A stretch of DNA of 64,000 nt from Brachionus plicatilis. Its lineage: Eukaryota; Rotifera; Eurotatoria; Ploima; Brachionidae. The DNA lies in assembly GCA_010279815.1 (NCBI GenBank), contig QEOQ01000256.1:1012571-1076570 (forward strand), written 5' to 3'. The notes beneath the pieces were generated by a model. That model worked only from the letters and a program-made list of their open reading frames with translations, searched no databases and had not been told where the DNA came from. Both the position numbers and the translations under genes were made by a program. This document shows positions 36,610 to 46,760 of the stretch, in pieces; position 1 is the stretch's first letter; every line of letters starts with the position of its first letter.

Positions 36610-37815
36610 TTTGGACAAAATCTAAAGTTAAAATTTCAGGCTTATGTGCTTCTTTTATTAGTCCAGATTCATTGCCTAAAAACATGACAGATAAAATCGA
36701 AAATTTTATCGAAACTGGAAACCAGTCGAAAGGTCTGTTTCTAACGAACACAAACCTATTATTGTTCAGATCAAAAGAACCGAATGTTCGTTTATCTCCT
36801 TCTTAAACTTCAGAGACTTAAGACTTAGACTTCACAATAATCTACTTTCCAGGAAAACAAAATCTAGCTGATCTATTGTCAAGACTGAACGTAGCAAATG
36901 CGATAGACGAAAAAGCGAATTCGTTAGATATCAAACTAAATTATAGAATATAAACAAGACAATGATAGAGATTTAGCACTAGTAAAGATGGCATTAAGGT
37001 CTAAAGACGAAGAAATACTTCAAGACTGTGTTTTTTCAAAATTTTGATGTTGAAACTTCAACAAACTCCAAATGGAAAATGGCATTCTCTAAATGAAGAA
37101 TAAAGATGGAAACTTAGTCACGGTTGTACCAAAAAGACAATGGTCTCAAGTTTACTCAGTTTGATTTATCATTTGAAAAAAACATATAGAAGCATTTCAT
37201 CAAGATTTGTTTGGCCCCAATTTCATAGTTTCATCCTACACTAATGTATTACCTGTGATTTTTGTCAGAGATTTAAACAATCAACTAGGAAGCCTAACAG
37301 ACATCTGCTTGTATCAATCAAAATCAACAAAATATGAGACTTAATTTGCGTCGACGACGTGGGTTTCATTGAAAATTACAATCAGGTGATTAATAGTCAT
37401 CTCAACTGATCATTTTTCAAAAATTGTAATAGCAAGAGCTTTACCCAGTTCAGCAAAAATCGCAATAACCTTCCTCAAGGAAGATCTGATCAACAAGTTC
37501 GGAGTCCCATTAGCGTGGCTGACCGATCAAGGGAGAAGTTTCGAAACTCAAAATTTTGCCGAATTTTGCGGCAAATGCACCATTAAGAAATTTTAAGCAT
37601 TCAAAAGCTTTGAACCTAAATTTAATGGCCCTTTTGAAATCAATAGAGTCATCGGCGATTTTAATTTTGAAATTCTCGATCCTCAGAATGATAGGACTAA
37701 TATTGTTCATTTTTACAGACTAATCAAGTGTAACATGAGAAAACCAAAAAAGGAAACATTAAAGTTTAATCGAGAAATTTTAAATGACACATGGGCTGGG
37801 AATAGAACAAGATTA

Positions 37816-37877
37816 GCCATCTTTATTGATTAACCGTTAAAATAGAGCGACCAACAACATTCCAACAGGTCAAGAAA
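37816..37877 (+). repeat. 62-bp direct repeat, left copy
   Basis: Begins GCCATCTTTATTGATTAACC and ends GGTCAAGAAA; matches 38951-39012 with three differences. The pair flanks the Penelope-like RT segment. Reading from the left flank through one copy into the right flank keeps Gypsy coding order, so it looks like a long target-site duplication. Confidence 0.9.
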
Positions 37878-38950
37878 CATCTTTCCATTGTGATTAATAG
37901 CATTAACTATTAATATTATTTATTAATTAGTAAAACTTAAATTAAATAAATGTATTTCTATTAGAGTGTTTAATAAACCTTTATTTAAAAAAATGTAAGC
38001 CAGGTTCTAGTAGAATTCTTCCAAAATTACATAAGAAAAGATTTGGTATAAGACCCATAATTAATTGCATAAATCATCCAGCATCTAAATTATGTGGATT
38101 TATCGATATAATTTTTTAGAAAGTTTTAATCAATTGTTATACTTTCCTAAAAGATTCTCAAGAATTTTTATAAATCTTTAAAAACAAAAAGTTTGATTCT
38201 GAAAATTTTTTTATACTCATGTGACTTCGAATCTTTGCATACTAATATTGAACCAAACCATGCAATAAACATAATATGTGATTTTCTCAGAGATTCTTAT
38301 ATTTTCATTGATAACTTTGATTTTATTTTAATTTAGTATACATATAATTTTTGATTCAATTTTAAGTCAAGAATTTTTCAATTTGAAAATTTAAATTATT
38401 TACAGATAAAAGGGTTACCAATGGGGTGCAAATGTGGACCATCATTAGCTAATCTCTTTCTTTTCATTTTAGAAAGAAAATGGATTACTTTTCATCCAAG
38501 TTCTATATAAGCGATTTATAGATGACACTATTATTGTTTCTATGATTGAATTGAATACTCAGGATTTAACTTCACAATTTTTATATTTAAAACTAAATAT
38601 TGAAGAAAAAAAAGCAGTTATATTCCTTGATTTAAAAAAAACCTTTGGTATGATACTTTAAATATTAATTTTTTATTTATATATTAAGCCTCCTAATTCT
38701 TGTAGTTACCTTATACCTATTTCAAACCATCCATCTCATATTTTTGAAAATATACCGATTTCCTTATTTAAGAGAATTCGAAGAATTTGCTCATCTAATG
38801 CTGATTATTTTAGCCATTCTAGAGACCAAGTAATTCAATTGATTTGACAAGAGTATAACTTAGATAGAATTTTAGGTATTTGCAGGTCAATAGGAAATAA
38901 AAGCAGAGATGAACTTTTGCCATGTAAAAATAGAACTTTAGTTGATAATT
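37878..38950 (+). mobile_element. Penelope-like (or related) reverse transcriptase fragment
   Basis: Degraded coding in mixed frames. RILPKLHKKRFGIRPIINC then INHPASKLCGFID at about 38015-38110. SLHTNIEPNHAINIICDFL at about 38230-38290. IKGLPMGCKCGPSLANLFLF at about 38408-38465. A catalytic YKRFIDDTIIVS box at about 38508-38540. Then LYIKPPNSCSYL and KRIRRICSSNADYF at about 38680-38810. The order and the MGxxCGPSLAN / FIDD motifs fit Penelope-like RTs. No GIY-YIG endonuclease is present, so the copy is incomplete. Confidence 0.7.
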
Positions 38951-39401
38951 GCCATCTTTATTGATTAACCGTCAAAATAGAGCAACCAACAACATTCCAA
39001 AAGGTCAAGAAATAACTCTATCTAAATATTCTACAAGTCAAGAAATTATTTTGAATCAAGTATTTATTATTCAAGAACTAATTAATACTTATCAGAAGTC
39101 TATCACTTCTCAACACGTTGAGGAAACCCAGGAATTGGATAAGTCAATTATCAACTTGGATAACATAAATTTTTTCGATTCAGAGCAAACAATCCTCGAG
39201 GATCAGCAAAGAGATAACTTAAATTTGCTCGTAAATAGTCAAATAAAATCTGAGCCCGAAGAAGAAACTTTAGTCAAAACTATCGTTGATCCTAAAGACT
39301 TAAAATCAAGTGTAAACGCAAACGGTGTCGAATGGCTAACATGCAATAACTGCGAAAAACAATGCAAAGGCATCAAAGGGTTTGAAATCTCACATGACTA
39401 A
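38949..39401 (+). CDS. Open C-terminal extension of the Gypsy pol, unrecognised
   Basis: 150 codons, uninterrupted, beginning in the right copy of the 62-bp repeat (PSLLINRQNRATNNIPKG). The middle is Gln/Glu/Asn-rich and acidic; the end has WLTCNNCEKQCKGIKGFEIS followed by H-D, a Cys/His cluster (C-x2-C-x3-C then H) that could bind zinc. Judged to be the tail of the same retroelement because its start lines up with the pol frame before the insertion. Its role is unknown. Confidence 0.55.
   Translation: MPSLLINRQNRATNNIPKGQEITLSKYSTSQEIILNQVFIIQELINTYQKSITSQHVEETQELDKSIINLDNINFFDSEQTILEDQQRDNLNLLVNSQIKSEPEEETLVKTIVDPKDLKSSVNANGVEWLTCNNCEKQCKGIKGFEISHD
38951..39012 (+). repeat. 62-bp direct repeat, right copy
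   Basis: Partner of 37816-37877 with three base differences. Here the reading frame is open (CAA where the left copy has TAA), so the left copy has decayed separately. Confidence 0.9.
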
Positions 39402-39719
39402 ATCAAGTTCAAAACACCATGAAATCAAAAGAAAAAAATAAAGGTTTTCCAAAAAATGTACCCTTATCTTCCATTTAATTAATTTCAAAAAATTCAACCT
39501 ATTTAATCTATCTTTTTATTTTCTAATCAAGAAGCATTTTTATCCCTTTTGTTGAAATATAAACCCATCAATCTCATCCCAAACTTTAAGAATTATAAAC
39601 CTATTTTTGTTTCTATTTTATTGTTCAATATATCTAGGCCATGAGATCAGTTGAATTAAATGTTTTTTTTCTTTAACCAAATACAGTTACGTTTAGACTC
39701 TCCTAAAAGCAAAAAATAT
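39402..39719. other. AT-rich sequence after the pol tail
   Basis: No coding sequence recognised. Probably the 3' untranslated part of the retroelement. Confidence 0.35.
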
Positions 39720-40785
39720 CAAGAATTTAACTTTAACGGTTGGAAAATGTCAAGAGCTAATTCCAATCAATTCGAACACTTTTTTATCATTTTTAAATAA
39801 AAACATCTGACCCGCGGTTCGCCCACAGGTCAGCCACCATTTTTAAGTAATAAGCTTATAAGCTTATTTACCACCTAGGTAAGCTGATCACGCGGACGGC
39901 TAGCTCCACTAGCGTGCTTAAAGCGTGTTTCGCACTCTTTTTCCACACACCCATTTTTAAAAAGCTTCTCGAAAGCTCTTTGGCTTAAGTCTGGTGCACA
40001 CACACCCTCTTTTTCATACTCTCTTTCTCTCCAGACTTCTCTTAAACTCTCGCCTTCGTTCGAAAGTATGCTTCTTTCAGATACTATTGAACTCTTCGCT
40101 AACCTTCAAGACGAGCTTAAAAAGCATGGAGACTGGCTAATAGTTTTAAGGATATTTCTTCATAGACAGAGCATCTACTTAGACCCTGGTTTTTCCAAAT
40201 CAGAAACAGATGAAGCTTGGGATGCGTTTTTAGACGACGAGATCTCTAAGGTCTCTCAGACTAGGCTTACCCAAAGCCTGATATCCAACGTCGGGACTAC
40301 AAAGAAACAGCTGATCACATAGATCAACAAAGCTGTTTCGCGTGAGCTAAAAGAGTCCAAGTTTCAATCAAAGAAGCTTAGGAACTACCACTCAACGGCT
40401 GAGGAAGCCTCCGATGAAGAGGAGCTTAAGCCGACACAGCCACGCGTCCCTCCTTCCCCTTCTATAGTTTGTCTTACTAGAGATCGATTCTTAATACGAA
40501 TTTTGATTTAGATAACTCGACCGAAATAGCAGAAACATGGCAGAAGAAAACACGACACCGAGACCGATGACACAGATTAACATCGAAGCGTCCATCCGAG
40601 ACTTCGCCACCGCCATTTCCGAAATAAAGGCCCGATATGAAGACTCGCGCACTAAAAGCCGAGTACGATTTTCGTGAGTTAGCGCGCTTGCCACCGGGTG
40701 TCAGGAAGGAACTTATATCAAACATCCTTCAGCAAACCACTGACCTTCCAAATTACTCAAGAATCCACAGGTGGGAGTATGTAAC
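39720..40785 (+). mobile_element. GC-rich retroelement block: possible LTR/leader plus gag fragments
   Basis: Base composition jumps well above the surroundings. 39800-40060 is a non-coding leader-like region with pyrimidine tracts (CTCTCTTTCTCTCC). It is followed by a frame at 40068-40322 (MLLSDTIELFANLQDELKKH and onward), which continues in frame past a stop as a charged tail ending near 40500. A second start at about 40537 (MAEENTTPRPMTQINIEAS) runs by frameshift into LKAEYDFRELARLPPGVRKE at about 40650-40780. These look like gag/ORF1 pieces of a Gypsy-type element, possibly the same family as the pol at 36.6 kb. The block ends abruptly at the hAT left end. A repeat copy of the LTR was not found. 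Confidence 0.5.
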
Positions 40786-41169
40786 CAGTAACGTATCGAC
40801 TAACTTTAAATCGATTAATCTTTTTAGTCGACCTTTTAATCGATTAATTTTTTTGAGTCGATTATTAAATCGATTAATTTTTTTAATCAACTACTAAATC
40901 GATTTAAAAATCGATTGATTTTTTCTAGTTGACCGTAATGTTTCTAATATATCTCGTAATGAAAAATTAGGAATTAGCAAGACATATTTTTTTTAATTAA
41001 TAAACATATATAAATTTATTTAAAATTTAAGCAAAATAGAATCAAAACTTGAAATTTAGTTATTTATTTAAAAAAAAATTTTATTTGTAATATAAAACAA
41101 GATTTAAATTATAAAAATTAAAAATTTGAAACGATTTTAAAAATTAAAAAAAAATTATTAATTAATTTT

Positions 41170-43386
41170 CTATAAATTTTGTGAAACTACCATCATTTTG
41201 TGAATTTTTAGTGGATTTAATTTATTTCTTCTTTCCCAGACTGTATAGCCTGTGTCAGAAAAAAGTTGTTCGGAGAGTACTGAAGTATCTGGGATGCATA
41301 AAATCGATTTATCAACCTTAAAAAGAAAGGATAGGTTTCTGAGTTCATATTCCAAAAAGGTAATTGTAGTTATATATATATTTTGTTATAGTTATAAATT
41401 TCTCTTTCGATTATATTTAGTCTCTAAGCTGTTTTGTTATTATTTATATCTTTATTAAAATCAAATAATTGGAGTGTAGATTTTATTTTAGAGTGGGAAC
41501 CTTTTTGTTGAGATGCTTCGAATTTATTTAAGGAATCAGGTATATTGCTTAAATTTACAATCCTTAAAACTTGTTTTTGTTCAGTTTTAAATTCGGAGAT
41601 GATGATTTTTATGATGTTCTTTGCTTCTGTTAAAAACTCTTTTCGATATTTTAAAATCTCCCGAATAGTTTAGTTCGAACATCGAGAAAAGTTGCTGCTA
41701 TCAAGATTTTATTAATAAATATTCCGTTTTTGTCAGTATATATATTTGTCCAATAGTTTAAAACTTCCTTTAGGACTCTAACAATTAAAGAATTATTTGG
41801 ATCTACTAATAAACTAGCCTGCAAACAGCCAAAAGTAGAAATTGCAATAGAAATTGTCACATATTTACATCCAGATAACTCAAGAGTTGCATTATAAAAA
41901 TGCTCAAATACCTGGATAATTTCCATAATTTTGTCTTTATCAAATTCACTGATCGACAAATCTTCATATTTACGACGAATGTCAGGTTGAGTTAAAGCGT
42001 GATTAATTGCATCTAATTGTTCTTAAAAGCGTTCAATCATCATATAAGTTGAGTTCCATCTTGTTTTAACATCTTGTATCAATTTATGCTGATCGATATT
42101 AAGTAATATCTGAGCTTCAGACAGGTATTCACTTAACTTAGTTGATTATTGAAAAACACTGACTATTTTTCTACATTTTTCAATGAGTCTTGCATAATTT
42201 TGTATTCATTCGGCTTCGATATCAGATAAAAATTTTTCCTCTCCCCAATTTTCAGTCTCAAGCTCCTTAAAAAATATTCATTATATAACTTAGTGTAAAG
42301 TTAAAAATGATTTTTTGTTCAGCTGACTTAATGTTAAAATAGATTTAATATAAATAAATGCAAAGATATTTATTATTAATAAATTAAGTTTGGGAAATTT
42401 AATATGAGTATTAATTTAGCCACTAAATTTGTTTCATGAAATTAACAAGAAAAATAAAAAATATTCAAAATTAAAAAATACATAAAATCGTTTGAATATT
42501 TTGATTTTCTCTGTACAGCTAAATTGGTTAACTTCTTTTCGCATCTGTGATAAAGATGTTCTTGATTCTGGATTTACATCCGAATTAAGAAGCGATGACA
42601 AATTGATCATGTTAGAACAGTTGTCAGTTACAATTCCTAATATTTTATCAAATATGTCATATTCGTTAAAACCATTATAAGATTTTCTTTAATGGCTTCG
42701 CTTGAATGAGTTCCTGGAAGATGCCGAACAGCAAGCGTGTATGATGATAAAATCATTCTTTCATCTAAACAATGACAAGTAACCCCCATATAAGGATATT
42801 TCTGGATTGAAGTCCAAAGATCTAAAGTTATTGAAATTGACGAAGCTTTTGCCAAACTAGATTTAATCTTGATCACTGTTCTATCGAATTCCTCATTTAA
42901 GATATTGCCGGATAAATTTTTTCGCTTCGGAATTGAGTAATTATTGTCTAACTCATGGACAAAATCTATAAACTCTCTATTTTCAACTATACGAAAAGGA
43001 AGGCTTGCACTTAAAACAAATTTCAAAAGCTTATTGTCTGTTTTTGTATTACACTTCATTTTTTTGGTATTCGGTTCAGCTTCGTTTTCAGAATCTTCTT
43101 CTTTAATTTCCTGAGTAATCGAATCTTCACTTAGATTATGATTATTTCTAAGGTGATTCTTAATATTTGATGTTGAACAAAGCCATAGATAAAATGAACT
43201 GCAGTGTGAGCATTGCAAACATTCCTTTCCATTTATTAGCTTCTTGTAGCAATGTTCCCAAATAATAGAAGATTTTGAATAGCTTTTACGATTATTTCTT
43301 ATTAATGGGACCTGCTGATTCACGTTTAAAAGTTGAGTATTTGATGGCTCATCCAGGGAACTAAGGGGTTGAATAAAACTTTCCAT
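41170..43386 (-). pseudogene. hAT transposase with BED zinc finger, multiply broken
   Basis: Starts at ATG 43386. The BED finger spans about residues 38-85 (IWEHCYKKLINGKECLQC through IKNHLRNNH). It runs to SITLDLWTSIQKYPYMGVTC, frameshifts near 42650, and continues as YDIFDKILGIVTDNCSNM. After a non-coding break it resumes with QDVKTRWNSTYMMIERF (about 42010-42070) and the 102-codon frame 41651-41959. It ends with the dimerisation motif SVLSEQLFSDTGYTVWERR in 41170-41355. Stops and frameshifts make it inactive. Confidence 0.88.
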
Positions 43387-43639
43387 TTTTTTAAGAATAA
43401 TTTTTTCTAATAAGGAATAAATTACATAATTAAAATGAAAAGTTAATTTGTAAAATTTGATTTTTTCTTAAAATTAACTTTTTATTAATATAATTTTTTA
43501 ATTTATTATTTTTGTTTAGGAAAGTTACTTCCTAAATGTATAAAAAACAAAGGTAATCGCATGCCACAAAAATTATTAATAATTTAAATTAGTAAAATTT
43601 TTTATATTATATTAATATAAGGTGTTATATTTCTGGTAA

Positions 43640-43850
43640 AAGCGAAGGCAAAGTTTTTCTGAAGGGGAATCTATAGTGTAAAGTGAGGGAAAGATGAAGG
43701 GATAAGGTTTAGTTGGGGTTGACGGTTCCTTGGCAGGGGTCTCTACCAGACCTTAGTCCTGTGGCGCTTCCTGTCCTTGGTCACCAATTTCCCCGTTTTA
43801 GCCTCATCCTCTTTTTCTTTTTAGTCAAAACCCCCTGATCGCAAAAATTT
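43640..43850. other. GC-rich island of unknown origin inside the hAT
   Basis: A roughly 200-bp stretch much richer in G+C than its flanks (for example TTGGCAGGGGTCTCTACCAG and CTGTGGCGCTTCCTGTCC), lying upstream of the transposase start. No ORF, tRNA fold or SINE promoter boxes could be recognised. It could be an element promoter or an unrelated insert. Confidence 0.4.
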
Positions 43851-45022
43851 TTTACGATATTTAAGGAATATTCGAAATTATTTTGACTTTTCAAAGCATC
43901 AAAAAAGAGTTTACCAAATTTTACGTAAAATTATGAGTACTATAATACTATTCTTGAGGTAAAAATCTTAAAAAAATTAAAATAAAAGTGTAAGATTTTT
44001 TATTTCTTTTATTTAAATTTATCACAAAATTAATTCTTTGGATTAAATATGATCAATTTTAATTTTTTACAAAACAAAAAATCAAAATCATTCGTAAATC
44101 ATATCACGAAACATGCATTGGCATGACTCTAGAATCGTAAAGAAAAACCATTCGTCTGGAAGCAAACAGATTGTCAGTAATTTTGTTGTTGGATTTTATA
44201 AATGAGCAACTAATGACATTTAATATGAACAATCAAGTAAAAAATCATGATTATATTAAAATTTTTTAATCTTGAATAAAAAGTTTGCATTATTGCAGTC
44301 TTTATATTACATTTGATACGGATCTTCATATTAAATTTTTTTAAAATTATTATTTTGCTTAAAATAGGTGATCGGGCTTTCAAATGTGTCATTTTTTTCA
44401 AAATAAGGCTGTACATAGGTAACTTTAATATAATATTTTGGTTCTGTATCTAATTTCAGTTAGTTAGGCTTTAAAATAAATCATTTAAAAAAATAATTTA
44501 AAAGAAATAAAAAAATTTTATTAAAATTAATAATAATTAACCTTTCTACTTTCGCTCAAAAAATCCACAATCTCTTCATGGCAAAAGCGCTCCAATTAGG
44601 TACATGTCCAAAACTTTTTTGCAAGTAAATAAAATTATAATTTTTTTCATATTTGATTTTAAAATAAATATTGAACACGATTTTTAATTTTTTATTTATT
44701 TAAAACGTGCAAAACTGTTTTTAAATATTCAATTTATGGTATTTTTTTTTAAATAGGAATATGAATCTTTAGAAAGATATTAAAATAAGATGTTGTCAAA
44801 TTCTTTGTCTATCCTTTTTCTTGATTTAATTTTTTGAATTTTAATCTTTATTGCTAATTCCTTATTTTTCATTTCGAGATATTTTAGAAACTAAATAGTA
44901 AACAAGAAAAAATCAATCCATTAAATAATCGACTCAAAAGAATTAATCGATTAAGTAATCGACTAAAAAAAATTAATCGATTTATTAAATTTGTTAATCG
45001 ATTGGAGTCGTTTGCCAACACT

Positions 45023-45135
45023 AAATGCAACAGATTTGCCATATATCAGAATTTTCTTGCAATTTTAGCATAAATTTCTCCACAATTTTTCTTTCAGTAT
45101 TCAAATTATAAAGCCTGGAGTTGGACTCTAGAAAT
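45023..45135. repeat. hAT MITE family A, fragment (copy 3)
   Basis: Matches the right-centre part of family A: AATGCAACAGATTTGCCATA, TATCAGAATTTTCTTGCAAT, then TTTCAGTATTCAAA. It begins exactly at the hAT right terminus, so the left half was lost or displaced. Confidence 0.8.
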
Positions 45136-45456
45136 AAGATTTATGAAAAAAGGTCCCGAATTAATTTACAACAACAATTTGAGTAAAAAAGTTTTAAAGC
45201 ATTTAAGAGATTACCCACCGCTTTCAAAAATGCGACTCTTACTTTTTCAACCAAATGGATAAAATTGTGAGCAAGTTTGGCGCTTTTTGTTTGGAATATA
45301 GTAGAAAATTTGCTTAGAGCTAATTGAAAATTCATTTTGTTATGGTAACAAAGAATAAGTTAACTTCAATAAGTTAAAGAAAAAATTAAAGAAAATTATC
45401 AAAGCAGTATCGTTCAACCGGATAGTAAACTATTTAGAAAAAGCAAATATCAAGCC
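45136..45456. other. Unassigned spacer
   Basis: Contains a 64-codon minus frame (45141-45335) without recognised features. Otherwise nothing identified. Confidence 0.35.
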
Positions 45457-45891
45457 TTAGAAGTCGCAATCGATATGTGATTCGATATCGATATCGAGCA
45501 ATAGGTCATTTAAATTTTTTCCCTTTTTTTTATTTACCCTTTCGTAATTTTTTCCCTTTATATAGAAAGACTTAAAAAAAGATAGGAATAAATATCTTCT
45601 TCCGGGCTGTATCTTCTTTCGGGTAATATTCGGCAACGATTGCTGGATCATAATTCGATTGGAGTTGTTGGAGAGCTTCGGCCTAGCTTCTTGAAAAGCT
45701 AAAATTTGAGTCGTTTCGTGCTTCTTTTTTGAGGTTGTCGTATTCTTTTCGGCATACTGTTTCAATTGGAGAAAACTTTTTACAGCTACCTGAATGTTTA
45801 GAACCTTCAGTGGCTTTCTTTCGATTGAACCGAATTTTTTGTTATATTTTAAGAAAGTTTTAATTCCAAATTGGTAAACTTCAAGGCTCAT
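45457..45891 (-). CDS. Unrecognised 144-codon basic ORF beside a pogo terminus
   Basis: Open frame starting MSLEVYQFGIKTFLKYNKK, Lys-rich throughout, with a QILAFQEARPKLSNNSN stretch and a DIDIESHIDCDF tail. It lies about 20 bp left of the pogo-type terminus at 45910 and reads away from it. No domain recognised; a transposon-derived DNA-binding protein is possible but unproven. Confidence 0.3.
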   Translation of the reverse strand: MSLEVYQFGIKTFLKYNKKFGSIERKPLKVLNIQVAVKSFLQLKQYAEKNTTTSKKKHETTQILAFQEARPKLSNNSNRIMIQQSLPNITRKKIQPGRRYLFLSFFKSFYIKGKNYERVNKKKGKNLNDLLLDIDIESHIDCDF

Positions 45892-45909
45892 TTCAAAAAG
45901 ATATTTATA

Positions 45910-46760
45910 CAGTACAGTCCGTTTATAACGAACACGCTTATAGTGAAAATTCGTTTTTAACGAAAATAAATTTTATATTTGGCAGAACAAGAATCTTTTC
46001 AATGTAATTTCTTATGAGTATAACGAAGTTCGGATATTACGAAAATTCGGTTATTACGAATCACTTTTTAACAAATATTAGTGAGTTTCTCTTGGTTTAT
46101 AACGGAGTTAGGAAAAAAAATATTTTTGGTTTCTTTGTTTTTGTTAGATTTTAAAGAATAAGTACTAATTTATCTAATTCTAATTGCGAGGAACGAGCCA
46201 AGCCGAGACGAGCTTAATAACCAAACAAGACCATTCGGTTTTGGACTGAATCAATTTGATTTGAGGGGAAAGTAAGCAGAACTATTGGATTAGATTCGAA
46301 TTGATTCGCGAAAAAACTATCATCTATTGGATAAAAATCCAATTACAGCACAAACAAAAATATCTTTTAACGTTTCGTTATTCGCATATTTAAAGCTCTT
46401 CTTCACTATCTTATAATAAGACTAATCTTTGAAAATTAAAGAATTTATAAATTGCTTGAAAATTCACACATTTACCTTTATAAATAAAAAAAAATGTATT
46501 CATAAAAATAATTTCATGATTATGCGAATATTGATCAAGATCTGGCTATACATCAAGAAAAAACAGACGACGAAATAATCAATTTAATTAATAAAAAAAA
46601 CGTACAATCAGACGAAGTTTTAAATTAGTCAAGATATGACGAATCAGATAACGAATCTTCAAATTTTATCGAATCATTTCAGGACGAAAATTTATCAAAT
46701 CAACAAGCTTTAAAATTAATTGATCAATTAAGAAAACATCTTTCAAAATCTACACACAAT
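45910..46760 (+). mobile_element. pogo/Tigger element, left portion with transposase C-terminal codons
   Basis: Begins after a TA with CAGTACAGTCCGTTTATAAC, a pogo-like terminus, with further TATAACGAA-type motifs to about 46110. At about 46515-46760 a frame reads DQDLAIHQEKTDDEIINLIN, then one TAG, then SRYDESDNESSNFIESF and QQALKLIDQLRKHLSKSTHN. This acidic-then-helical tail is typical of Tigger transposase C-termini. Coding is cut at the hAT-like copy starting 46761; the continuation is found in reverse at 51293-51198. Confidence 0.75.
46753..46760. repeat. Target-site half CACACAAT
   Basis: 8 bp directly left of the first 2,079-bp element. Its exact reverse complement, ATTGTGTG, sits left of the second copy (51294-51301) rather than a direct copy at 48840. 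Confidence 0.95.

Larger units (their letters stand above)
36610..39401 (+). pseudogene. Ty3/Gypsy-type pol remnant (RNase H end, integrase, C-terminal extension)
   Basis: In several frames the segment reads in pol order. IIYFPGKQNLADLLSRLNV (about 36845-36900) is the RNase H C-terminus. CDFCQRFKQSTRKPNRH (about 37255) is the zinc-binding end of the integrase HHCC domain. ISTDHFSKIVIARALP then LINKFGVPLAWLTDQGRSFE (about 37400-37545) is the integrase core. FEPKFNGPFEINRVIGDF then DPQNDRTNIVHFYRLIK (about 37610-37735) is the post-integrase region. Frameshifts and stops show it is dead. A Penelope-like fragment interrupts it at 37878-38950. Confidence 0.82.
40790..45022 (-). mobile_element. Decayed BED-finger hAT transposon
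   Basis: Both ends carry inverted clusters of TAATCGATTAATT / AGTCGA sub-terminal repeats (about 40796-40930 and 44915-45010). The right terminus, read in reverse, is TAGTGTTGGCAAACGACTCC. The left terminus is diverged, and the flanks TATGTAAC and AATGCAAC match at only 6 of 8. The interior carries a minus-strand hAT transposase pseudogene. Confidence 0.75.
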
